From an uncultured Akkermansia sp. (GTDB lineage: Bacteria; Verrucomicrobiota; Verrucomicrobiia; Verrucomicrobiales; Akkermansiaceae), in NCBI GenBank assembly GCA_900766865.1, contig CAAFXA010000049.1, positions 1-5,049 on the forward strand: a stretch of DNA of 5,049 bases. The letters are read 5' to 3'. The notes beneath the pieces are model-generated. The model searched no databases. It was not told the DNA's origin and was given only the letters and a program-made list of their open reading frames with translations. Made by a program: the position numbers and the translations under genes. The stretch's first letter is position 1, and every line of letters starts with the position of its first letter. Of the stretch, positions 1-4,543 are shown one piece after another.

Positions 1-27
1 CCGATTCCCGGTCGAGCGGGACGGTCG

Positions 28-58
28 CCCACGTTTTGCTCCTGCAAAACATAGTGGG
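28..58. other. Bulged hairpin at left edge
   Basis: CCCAC plus GTTTTGC (28-39) pairs with GCAAAAC (44-50) and GTGGG (54-58) around a TCCT loop, leaving an ATA bulge. The 12 base pairs lie directly before a very AT-rich stretch, so this could be the terminator of a gene that ends left of the window. There is only a short T run after it (TT, then a mixed A/T tract). A second GC-rich hairpin precedes it (CCCG 7-10 with CGGG 17-20). The hairpin is seen directly; the terminator role is inferred. Confidence 0.4.
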
Positions 59-146
59 TTAAGATTTTAAAAAATTTAATCTATATATTTTATATAGATA
101 ATTTATATATTGAAATTTAATACCCCCAAAGAATACCCCTAAAAAT
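59..146. other. AT-rich segment with palindrome and AATACCCC direct repeats
   Basis: This stretch is almost entirely A and T up to about 122. It contains a perfect 9-bp inverted repeat, ATCTATATA (79-87) and TATATAGAT (91-99), with a TTT spacer. Two 13-bp units follow head to tail, AATACCCCCAAAG (119-131) and AATACCCCTAAAA (132-144), with 11 of 13 bases identical. CTTGGACA then occurs twice, at 147-154 and 177-184, 30 bp apart. Short direct repeats in AT-rich DNA are typical of att sites or protein-loading sites, so this may be an element boundary. No tRNA end is visible here, so that reading is tentative. Confidence 0.35.
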
Positions 147-202
147 CTTGGACACTTCAAGACGTTACGACACGACCTTGGACAACTCCTTTCCTTTTTC
201 CC

Positions 203-263
203 TCCAAAAACGAAAAAGTCCCGAACACCTCGAGCGCGTACGCTGTCGGGGTATTCGGGACTT
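203..263 (-). terminator. Strong leftward Rho-independent terminator
   Basis: AAGTCCCGAA (216-225) pairs perfectly with TTCGGGACTT (254-263). The stem continues inward (227-233 with 246-252, one G-U pair) after one mismatch, around a loop that contains the palindrome GCGTACGC. On the minus strand the stem is followed by TTTTTCG and then TTTTT, a typical U tract. The plus side has no such tract. It is well placed to end leftward transcription from the LysR-type gene, whose stop is about 195 bp away. Confidence 0.7.
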
Positions 264-276
264 GGCGTTTCAGGAG

Positions 277-377
277 TGCCGTCACATTGAAACGGCAGGA
301 GGAGTCTTATCAGGGACTAGCTGTGACCTTTACGAGCAGTGCCTTGCACTGCTTTGGAAGCCTGCTTATAGCCTGAT
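277..377. other. Hairpin-rich gene-free stretch (possible structured RNA)
   Basis: Three nested or adjacent inverted repeats lie here: TGCCGT (277-282) with ACGGCA (292-297); AGCAGTGC (335-342) with GCACTGCT (346-353) around a CTT loop; and ATCAGG (309-314) with CCTGAT (372-377), which encloses the second. I recognise no RNA family. On the minus strand this would be the 3' untranslated region of the LysR-type gene, upstream of its strong terminator. A TTG-initiated plus-strand frame (148-384) crosses the region, but it has no ribosome binding site and an unconvincing protein, so I see no gene between 147 and 457. Confidence 0.35.
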
Positions 378-425
378 GGGATGAGCGGTGAATAAACAGT
401 AATCCTCAATTTCTGGGGATAGACA

Positions 426-451
426 TCGATGGGATAGGGCGTACCCATCGA
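426..451 (-). terminator. Hairpin just after the LysR-type gene stop
   Basis: TCGATGGG (426-433) and CCCATCGA (444-451) form a perfect 8-bp stem with a 10-nt loop, starting 6 nt past the stop codon of the minus-strand regulator. There is no U tract after it (TGTCTATCC follows). It may slow or protect the transcript end rather than terminate it; the stronger terminator is further left. Confidence 0.35.
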
Positions 452-457
452 ATTCTC

Positions 458-1324
458 CTACTGAAAGTTTCGCATCATGGCTATGACGCGCTTAACAAAT
501 TTCTCAACAGCTGGCGAAGCCCCGCGACGCACGGCAATCCCTATTTCTATGGTCTGACGTGGACTGAGCGGGACAACCTTCATCCTCATAGAGCGTCCTA
601 GACTGTTCAAGGCGTTGTTTAGTGTTATCCCCAGACCGGCTTCGACCATGGCACAGGCGGAATGGCTGTCCGTGGTTGTATACATGGTCTTGGGACGCAG
701 GCGATTTTCTTTAAAAAATCGGGAGTTGTCGCTCTCTTCACCCGGAAATATATCGATATAGTGTTCCGTTCGGAAAAGAGAATGAGGGACAGACTCCTGC
801 AAAGCATTTGGATGATGTTCGGGAAGCCATGCCACCAGATCGTCATCCTGCAGAGGATGCCATATAAAATCGCCATCACGCCTGCTGATGATGCAGAGAT
901 CGATGCTCCTCTGTTCGACCTGCGCTGCGAGCCGGCTACTGAATCCACCCATAAGCTGTATCACAATCCCAGGATGCTCCTTCCGGAATTCGCCGATGAT
1001 CTCGGAGAGCAGGCCATAATACACGCTGTACGCTGTTCCGACAGTCACAGTACCGACTTCCAGGCCGCGTATGAGTGCCGCCTGTTTCATGCAGGTCTCG
1101 CCACTGAAGAGGAGTTCCCGAATAGCTGGAAGAAGTGCCTCACACTCGGGAGTAGGTATAACTCCCTCGTGTTTTCGCACCAGAAGCGGAAAGCCCACTT
1201 CGTTTTCCAATGCCGATATCACGCGGCTGATTCCCGATGCAGTATAGTGCAGGCTCGCTGCCGCAGCTGAAAGGCTTCCTGTTTCTATTGCACATACAAG
1301 AGCTTGGTATTTTTCAAGTTCCAT
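458..1324 (-). CDS. LysR-family transcriptional regulator
   Basis: This is a cytoplasmic DNA-binding regulator of 288 residues, within the usual LysR range of about 290-310. Residues 1-60 form the N-terminal winged helix-turn-helix: MELEKYQALVCAIETGSLSA begins it, and the segment around AAASLHYTASGISRVISALE is the recognition region, followed by the typical FPLLVRK. Residues 61-90 are the linker helix. Residues from about 91 (GTVTVGTAYS) to 285 match the periplasmic-binding-protein-like effector domain. The ATG start is supported by AAGGA on the minus strand (plus 1332-1336) with a 7-nt spacer. The gene is divergent from the MATE transporter with 105 bp between starts, the classic layout in which a LysR protein controls its neighbour and itself. 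The effector is unknown. Leftward transcription probably ends at the hairpin near 203-263. Family assignment is secure; the regulated target is inference. Confidence 0.93.
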   Translation of the reverse strand: MELEKYQALVCAIETGSLSAAAASLHYTASGISRVISALENEVGFPLLVRKHEGVIPTPECEALLPAIRELLFSGETCMKQAALIRGLEVGTVTVGTAYSVYYGLLSEIIGEFRKEHPGIVIQLMGGFSSRLAAQVEQRSIDLCIISRRDGDFIWHPLQDDDLVAWLPEHHPNALQESVPHSLFRTEHYIDIFPGEESDNSRFFKENRLRPKTMYTTTDSHSACAMVEAGLGITLNNALNSLGRSMRMKVVPLSPRQTIEIGIAVRRGASPAVEKFVKRVIAMMRNFQ

Positions 1325-1359
1325 GAGTCTATCCTTGCGTTTTTGTCAAAGATAACATG

Positions 1360-1393
1360 TTTTATTGTCACTTTACACAACGATAGTGATATC
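1360..1393. promoter_or_regulatory. Divergent promoter region with LysR-type dyad
   Basis: TTGT (1365-1368) and ACAA (1377-1380) form a dyad TTGT-N8-ACAA that contains the T-N11-A pattern (T1365, A1377) common to LysR-family binding sites. The same TTGTCA (1365-1370) matches five of six bases of a -35 box for the rightward transporter gene, but the -10 candidate 17 bp on (GATATC, 1388-1393) is poor, as expected for an activator-dependent promoter. On the minus strand TTGTGT, a 17-bp spacer and TGTTAT make a possible leftward promoter over the same bases. The boxes are seen; their use is inferred. Confidence 0.45.
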
Positions 1394-1429
1394 CCATGAT
1401 GCGAAAATCAATACTCTGGCAGGAAAAAC

Positions 1430-2767
1430 ATGAAACTATTTCGCTCCAGTGCCACGGATTTTACGCAGGGCAGTATTCCGAAGCATCTCGTGCACCTTGC
1501 TGTCCCTCTGGTCATCGGCAACATTCTTCAGCAACTCTATAATACCATCGATGCCTTCGTGCTGGCGCGTTATGCCGGAATAGAGGAATTCGCTGCCATC
1601 GGCGTAGCGGGGGCGGTCATGAATTTGTTCCTCTTCGCTATTGCCGGGGCGTGCATCGGCCTTTCCGTTCTCCTCGCTCAATTCTATGGAGCAAAAGATA
1701 TTGAAGGCTTCCGAAATGAGCATTTCATCGCCCTTGTTGCCGGCATCGTTTTTTCTATCGTTACAGGTATTTCTGGTTCAATCTGTTCATCATCCTTCCT
1801 TGTTCTTCTTTGCACGCCCCGAGAAATAATTTCTCTGGTATGCAGCTATCTGGAGATAGTTCTGCTCTCCCTGCCAGCCTCGTTTATCTATAATTTCTAC
1901 TGCGCTCTGTTCCGTTCTGTGGGGCGCATGAATACGGCTCTCGGCATACTGGCCTTTGCGGTATGCCTCAATCTTGCTTTGGACATACTTTTTGTTGCCC
2001 ATTTTTCTCTGGGCGTGGCTGGTGCGGCGTGGGCGACCTGCATCGCTCAGACAGTCTCTGCTCTGCTTGTTTTCTTCTATCTTCAAGCGGCTCTTCCCTC
2101 GCTCATGTTCCATCGAAAAAACTGCGGCCTGCATCTCGGACTTCTTAGACGGACTGCCCACTTTGCGCTCGTTACCGGCCTCCAGCAGACAGGGCTTTAC
2201 ATTGGCAAGCTGGTTGTACAAGGAGCTGTAAACTCCATGGGGACAGCCGTCATTTCGGCCTATACCGCAACGACAAGGATAGAGGCTTTCGTCAATTCCT
2301 TTGGAGACAGCGCCGCTTCTGCCACATCGGCAGTTGCCGCTCAGAATTTCGGGGCGGGCAATCATCGTCGATTGCAGCTGACCTTCTGGAACAGCCTTTT
2401 TCTGTTCGGACTCATGGGGATACTTTCCTCAGTTGCGCTCTGGACTTCTGCTGGGTGGTCGACAGCCTTTCTCCTTGGCGAGAATTCCGGCCCGGCCTTT
2501 GACAGCGCCGTCAGCTATCTCAAGATCGTTGCCGTTTTCTACCTTCTGAATTTTACAGGAAATACCTTTGCCGGATACTTTGACGGCATAGGGCGCGTGT
2601 CCATCACACTCCTCGGCACCTGTACTCACATCACCCTGCGGGCAATACTCTCGTGGGTATTCATCAGCAGTTTCGGCCTTGATGCAGTGGCTATACTGAC
2701 CATACTTGGCTGGTTACTCGTAAATGCCATCTGGACATTTTTCTATGGAAAACTCTGCCGACGTTAG
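1430..2767 (+). CDS. MATE-family multidrug efflux transporter
   Basis: This is an inner-membrane antiporter that would expel cationic or other toxic compounds using a Na+ or H+ gradient. The 445-residue length and twelve-helix hydrophobic pattern fit the MATE family. The two homologous halves are visible: residues about 20-190 with AQFYGAKD (83-90) after the second helix, and about 240-400 with the matching AAQNFGAGN (303-311). PKHLVHLAVPLVIGNILQQL near the N terminus is the typical first helix. The ATG is preceded by AGGAA (1421-1425) with a 4-nt gap. No frameshift or truncation is seen. The substrate cannot be told from sequence. The divergent LysR-type gene is the likely regulator. No clear terminator directly follows the stop; the first stable hairpin is about 70 bp on. 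The gene may be element cargo, since an integrase lies downstream, but that is inference. Confidence 0.93.
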   Translation: MKLFRSSATDFTQGSIPKHLVHLAVPLVIGNILQQLYNTIDAFVLARYAGIEEFAAIGVAGAVMNLFLFAIAGACIGLSVLLAQFYGAKDIEGFRNEHFIALVAGIVFSIVTGISGSICSSSFLVLLCTPREIISLVCSYLEIVLLSLPASFIYNFYCALFRSVGRMNTALGILAFAVCLNLALDILFVAHFSLGVAGAAWATCIAQTVSALLVFFYLQAALPSLMFHRKNCGLHLGLLRRTAHFALVTGLQQTGLYIGKLVVQGAVNSMGTAVISAYTATTRIEAFVNSFGDSAASATSAVAAQNFGAGNHRRLQLTFWNSLFLFGLMGILSSVALWTSAGWSTAFLLGENSGPAFDSAVSYLKIVAVFYLLNFTGNTFAGYFDGIGRVSITLLGTCTHITLRAILSWVFISSFGLDAVAILTILGWLLVNAIWTFFYGKLCRR

Positions 2768-2836
2768 CGGGCTCTTTCTCTTATGCCGACTGCCTTTTCG
2801 TGAGTGTGAGAAGCGAAGCGCCGAACGCTCAGGAGT

Positions 2837-2893
2837 CCAGAGGCGAAGCCTTTGGCAGGATACTACGCCTGGCGTCAGACAGGTGTCATCCTG
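2837..2893. other. Two adjacent hairpins downstream of the MATE gene
   Basis: CCAGAGGC (2837-2844) pairs with GCCTTTGG (2848-2855) over a GAA triloop; the closing GCGAAGC is a known extra-stable mini-hairpin. Next, CAGGAT (2856-2861) pairs with ATCCTG (2888-2893), with an inner CGCCTG/CAGGTG stem (2866-2871, 2880-2885). Neither is followed by a T run on the plus strand. They could be transcript-end structures for the transporter mRNA or part of an element's processing site. The rest of 2768-3041 holds only short unconvincing frames; I see no gene in it. Confidence 0.3.
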
Positions 2894-3041
2894 CAAGGAA
2901 AAACCCATATCGTGGCTTCTGCCCATAAGGTCAGTCCAAAGGATGTACTGGTGGACATTCTCTGTTCAGGAGATCCTCTGAGGACATCAGAAAAGGTGCA
3001 GGGGAACGAAAAGCCGTCTGTCTGCAGGGGGAAGGTCGGTG

Positions 3042-3365
3042 ATGCTCCTGGCGGGGATAGGAATCGCCTGGCGTGAAAACAGGCTGTCGGCTATGCGCGT
3101 GGTATGGTGAGATGGAGTCCAATTCCACATAAAAGAAGAGGCGGGGACAGCTTCTTTTTCAGCAAAATCCTCCCATGGTGGGGAGCAACTCTCCGGCATT
3201 GAAAGGCTGTTCTCTACCGCCCTGAAACGCACCTCGCCGCCCTTTGTTTTCCGTCTTGCTCAAGGGCATTTTCAACTGGTTCGCTTGCCGGATGCGGTGA
3301 ACCAGTTGGCCGTGATGCCTGCTCCACAACTGCCTTTTTACTGCTTCGCCTTTGATGCTATGTAA
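3042..3365 (+). pseudogene. Possible broken small gene of unknown function
   Basis: One frame stays open over 107 codons apart from a single TGA at 3108-3110. It begins with ATG at 3042, preceded by AAGG about 6 nt upstream, and encodes MLLAGIGIAWRENRLSAMRV before the stop. After the stop the frame reads on from 3111 to TAA at 3363-3365. Its last part is protein-like: GIERLFSTALKRTSPPFVF, then HFQLVRLPDAVNQLAV and a hydrophobic tail ending CFAFDAM. Codon use resembles that of the MATE gene. I do not recognise the family. The part after 3270 runs through an AACTGGTTC inverted repeat, encoded as QLV and NQL. It could be a decayed gene, a frame with TGA read-through, or chance; chance cannot be excluded. 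Confidence 0.25.
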
Positions 3366-3493
3366 CATATCGAAAGCAAAGTGTTCTCTCTTCTACTGGT
3401 TCGATACTGCCTCATAACTGGTTCGGCAGATCGTCGCCGAAAAGCTAACTGGTTCACTGGTCCACCCTATAGTACTGAACCAGTGAACCAGTT
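3273..3493. repeat. CTGGTTC iteron cluster, both orientations
   Basis: CTGGTTC occurs exactly at 3276-3282, 3396-3402, 3418-3424 and 3449-3455, with a variant CTGGTCC at 3457-3463. Its complement GAACCAG occurs at 3299-3305, 3477-3483 and 3485-3491. CAACTGGTTC (3273-3282) and GAACCAGTTG (3299-3308) form a perfect 10-bp inverted repeat with a 16-nt loop. Close copies are 8 bp apart. Multiple short copies in both orientations suggest binding sites for an element-encoded protein, for example a replication initiator or regulator, but the protein is not in the window. Confidence 0.65.
3447..3493. repeat. 18-bp inverted repeat built from doubled CTGGTTC units
   Basis: AACTGGTTCACTGGTCCA (3447-3464) and TGAACCAGTGAACCAGTT (3476-3493) are complementary at 17 of 18 positions, separated by 11 nt (CCCTATAGTAC). 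Each arm is itself two 8-bp tandem units, so the structure is a palindrome of direct repeats. It could extrude as a cruciform or bind two protein dimers. No U tract follows on either strand, so a plain terminator role is unlikely. Confidence 0.75.
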
Positions 3494-3674
3494 GAAAAAT
3501 TCGATGATGAATCCCCCCCAGAGTCTGTGACGGATGCTTATCTGAGCTCGTCCCAAATTCCCGAAGGCCAGCATACGTTTCGTATAGACGCTTTGCGCTC
3601 TACTCACGGCTGGCGATGGGCTGACGCCCCTTCGAACCCCGCTTCACGCGATGCGAACCGCCACAGGAGAAGAA

Positions 3675-3758
3675 ATGAAAAAGGCCGCACTCCGATTCGT
3701 TGGGAGTCGCGGCCTCGTTGCTCATCGCATAAGGAAAGAGATTGCAGGGAATAGGTAA
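3675..3758 (+). CDS. Possible 27-residue basic peptide
   Basis: An ATG at 3675 follows AGGAG (3665-3669) with a 5-nt spacer and opens a 27-codon frame beginning MKKAALRFVGSRGLVAHRIR and ending in TAA at 3756-3758. The peptide is rich in Lys and Arg. The frame runs through the strong hairpin at 3682-3715, which functions well as a minus-strand terminator. The coding potential may therefore be accidental, or the hairpin may influence translation. No homolog is recognised. It lies upstream of the hydrophobic peptide gene in the same direction. Confidence 0.2.
   Translation: MKKAALRFVGSRGLVAHRIRKEIAGNR
3678..3715 (-). terminator. Strong leftward Rho-independent terminator
   Basis: AGGCCGC-ACTCC (3682-3693) pairs with GGAGT (3703-3707) and GCGGCCT (3709-3715), with a single C bulge and a 9-nt loop. 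On the minus strand this 12-bp GC-rich stem runs directly into TTTTT. The unit it ends is unclear: either a transcript from the integrase side, or an RNA antisense to the small-peptide unit that begins at about 3742. No strong minus-strand promoter was found within 3780-3990. Confidence 0.75.
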
Positions 3759-3770
3759 TGGCAGTATAAC
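3742..3770 (+). promoter_or_regulatory. Promoter candidate for the small-peptide unit
   Basis: TTGCAG (3742-3747) and TATAAC (3765-3770) are separated by exactly 17 bp. The -10 box matches five of six consensus bases; the -35 box only three. The start point would be near 3777, giving a leader of about 60 nt before the peptide ATG at 3838. The boxes are seen; activity is inferred. Confidence 0.45.
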
Positions 3771-3837
3771 GCTCCTACACGGTTGCCCTTCCACCATGCG
3801 CTCGGCACGGCGCAAGCGGATAAGGAGGGCAGTAGCC

Positions 3838-3906
3838 ATGCGGATTGTTTTCATCCTGCTTCTTGCTATGGCCTTCGTCCTGTTCTCAGCGTCTAACGCC
3901 AGATAA
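3838..3906 (+). CDS. 22-residue hydrophobic peptide (small membrane or toxin-like)
   Basis: The peptide starts MRIVFILLLAMAFVLF and ends SASNAR before TAA at 3904-3906. One basic residue precedes a 14-residue hydrophobic core, with a small polar tail, so it should insert in the inner membrane; SNA near the end also resembles a signal peptidase site. AAGGAGG (3822-3828) is a near-perfect ribosome binding site, 9 nt before ATG, far stronger than those of the two large genes nearby. A promoter candidate lies at 3742-3770, a 12-bp hairpin begins 6 nt after the stop, and a U-tract terminator lies at 4002-4042, so the gene looks like a stand-alone unit. In size and composition it resembles Ibs-like type I toxins, but no homology is claimed. 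It could also be the signal-peptide remnant of a lost exported protein. Confidence 0.5.
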   Translation: MRIVFILLLAMAFVLFSASNAR

Positions 3907-3955
3907 CAGTTGAACCCGGCCCACTAGCACTGGGTCGGGTTCGTAAAACAACTGT
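3906..3955 (+). terminator. Very stable hairpin right after the peptide stop
   Basis: GAACCCGGCCCA (3912-3923) and TGGGTCGGGTTC (3931-3942) form an uninterrupted 12-bp stem with one G-U pair and a 7-nt loop. ACAGTT just before (3906-3911) can also pair with AACTGT (3950-3955), extending the base across a short bulge. No U tract follows (GTAAAACAAC), so it may stabilise the 3' end or pause transcription; termination proper likely occurs at 4002-4042. Confidence 0.5.
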
Positions 3956-4001
3956 CGCGAGTTGGCAACTGTGCATGGGGGCGTTCACCGCGCCGTGCCA
4001 G

Positions 4002-4042
4002 CCCCGGTGTCTGTCAGCAGCAGATGCCGGGGTTCCCTTTTT
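4002..4042 (+). terminator. Strong rightward Rho-independent terminator
   Basis: CCCCGGTGTCTG (4002-4013) pairs with CAGATGCCGGGG (4021-4032) along 12 positions with two G-U pairs and a 7-nt loop, followed by TTCCCTTTTT. This is a classic intrinsic terminator in the plus direction. It would end a transcript of about 265 nt that starts near 3777 and carries the 22-residue peptide gene. Confidence 0.75.
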
Positions 4043-4134
4043 AAATAGCGATTCCCGGCAGACATTGCAAGGGGATAACGAGGGGCGGAAGGGATATGAC
4101 CTTCAAAAAATGTCCACCCAACGCAAAAATGAAC

Positions 4135-4358
4135 GAGACACACGGGACACCGTGACAGTAATAAATATTCCAGTATGTTGGAGATGAGAAACCCTGTCCC
4201 GTTACATTACGGGACATCGGGACATTTTTGGATGTCCGCATCACAAAATGAAATTCCGCGTCACGGACAAAAACGGGACACCGAGACAGCAACGGGACAG
4301 AAAAACAAAGGATAACTATTTGAAATATAAAATGGTATCCCGTTGTCCCGTGTGTCCC
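4135..4358. repeat. GGGACA/TGTCCC iteron cluster
   Basis: GGGACA occurs at 4144-4149, 4211-4216, 4219-4224, 4275-4280 and 4294-4299; TGTCCC at 4195-4200, 4344-4349 and 4353-4358. Degenerate units add to this (GAGACA at 4135 and 4284, TGTCCG at 4233). Adjacent copies are spaced 8-10 bp. The groups at 4271-4300 and 4336-4361 are roughly complementary, so the region can fold into a long imperfect stem. No credible gene covers it: minus-strand frames across the repeats give low-complexity protein. The stretch 4043-4134 before it shows nothing I can name. Confidence 0.65.
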
Positions 4359-4422
4359 GTTCAAAAAACTACAGGTCGAAGCTGTATCAGCTTCTGCCGC
4401 GATGACTCAACGGAATAGACTT

Positions 4423-4529
4423 ACGAAATTACGAAGAAAGAAAAAAACGAAATAAACGAAAAATGTCGGAAGATATTTCGTATAATTCGTTTACTTCGTT
4501 TCTTTCGTTTAAATCGTTTCTTTGTTCGT
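4423..4529. repeat. 9-bp TTCGT iteron array with inverted ACGAA arm
   Basis: TTCGT occurs at 4477, 4486, 4495 and 4504, with variant ATCGT at 4513: five units with an exact 9-bp period and consensus near TTCGTTTAC. Another copy lies at 4525. The complement ACGAA occurs at 4423, 4431, 4447 and 4456. AAACGAAATAAACGAA (4445-4460) and TTCGTTTACTTCGTTT (4486-4501) are complementary at 15 of 16 positions. On the minus strand that stem is followed by a T-rich tract, so it may double as the integrase terminator. The array starts 15 bp beyond the integrase stop. Confidence 0.7.
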
Positions 4530-4543
4530 TGGCAGGAATCCCG

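Noticed and set aside
2..11. CGATTCCCGG at 2-11 repeated at 4049-4058, a possible att pair
   Set aside because: Ten-base matches are expected by chance several times in a 5-kb window, and flanking bases do not extend the match.
1..60. Circular-contig idea: the integrase frame continuing across the right edge into the reverse strand of 1-60
   Set aside because: The joined frame would hit a stop after about 20 codons, leaving no room for the integrase N-terminal domains, and nothing shows the ends are joined.
148..384. 78-residue plus-strand frame with a TTG start
   Set aside because: No ribosome binding site, unlikely protein composition, and it runs through the strong 216-263 stem and other hairpins.
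662..1270. 202-residue plus-strand frame opposite the LysR-type gene
   Set aside because: It is antisense to a clear LysR family coding sequence and shows no family features of its own.
1790..2365. 191-residue minus-strand frame opposite the MATE gene
   Set aside because: Shadow of the transporter; its composition is rich in Arg, Gly, Ser and Cys with no motif.
3447..3529. CRISPR-like array
   Set aside because: Repeat units are only 7-9 bp with no regular spacers, and no cas genes are present.
3479..3754. Plus-strand frame with a GTG at 3527, protein-like at first (SPPESVTDAYLSSSQIPEGQ)
   Set aside because: No convincing ribosome site, and its second half is Arg-rich and crosses the 3682-3715 terminator. 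It may be the tail of a decayed gene, but I cannot support it.
3600..3854. 84-residue minus-strand frame overlapping the small-peptide gene
   Set aside because: No properly spaced ribosome site, and it reads through a strong minus-strand terminator.
3975..4187. 70-residue plus-strand frame
   Set aside because: It crosses the 4002-4042 terminator and enters the GGGACA repeats; no ribosome site or motif.
4041..4364. 107-residue minus-strand frame through the GGGACA cluster
   Set aside because: The apparent protein is produced by the repeats (VPLLSRCPVF-like) and has no recognisable domain.
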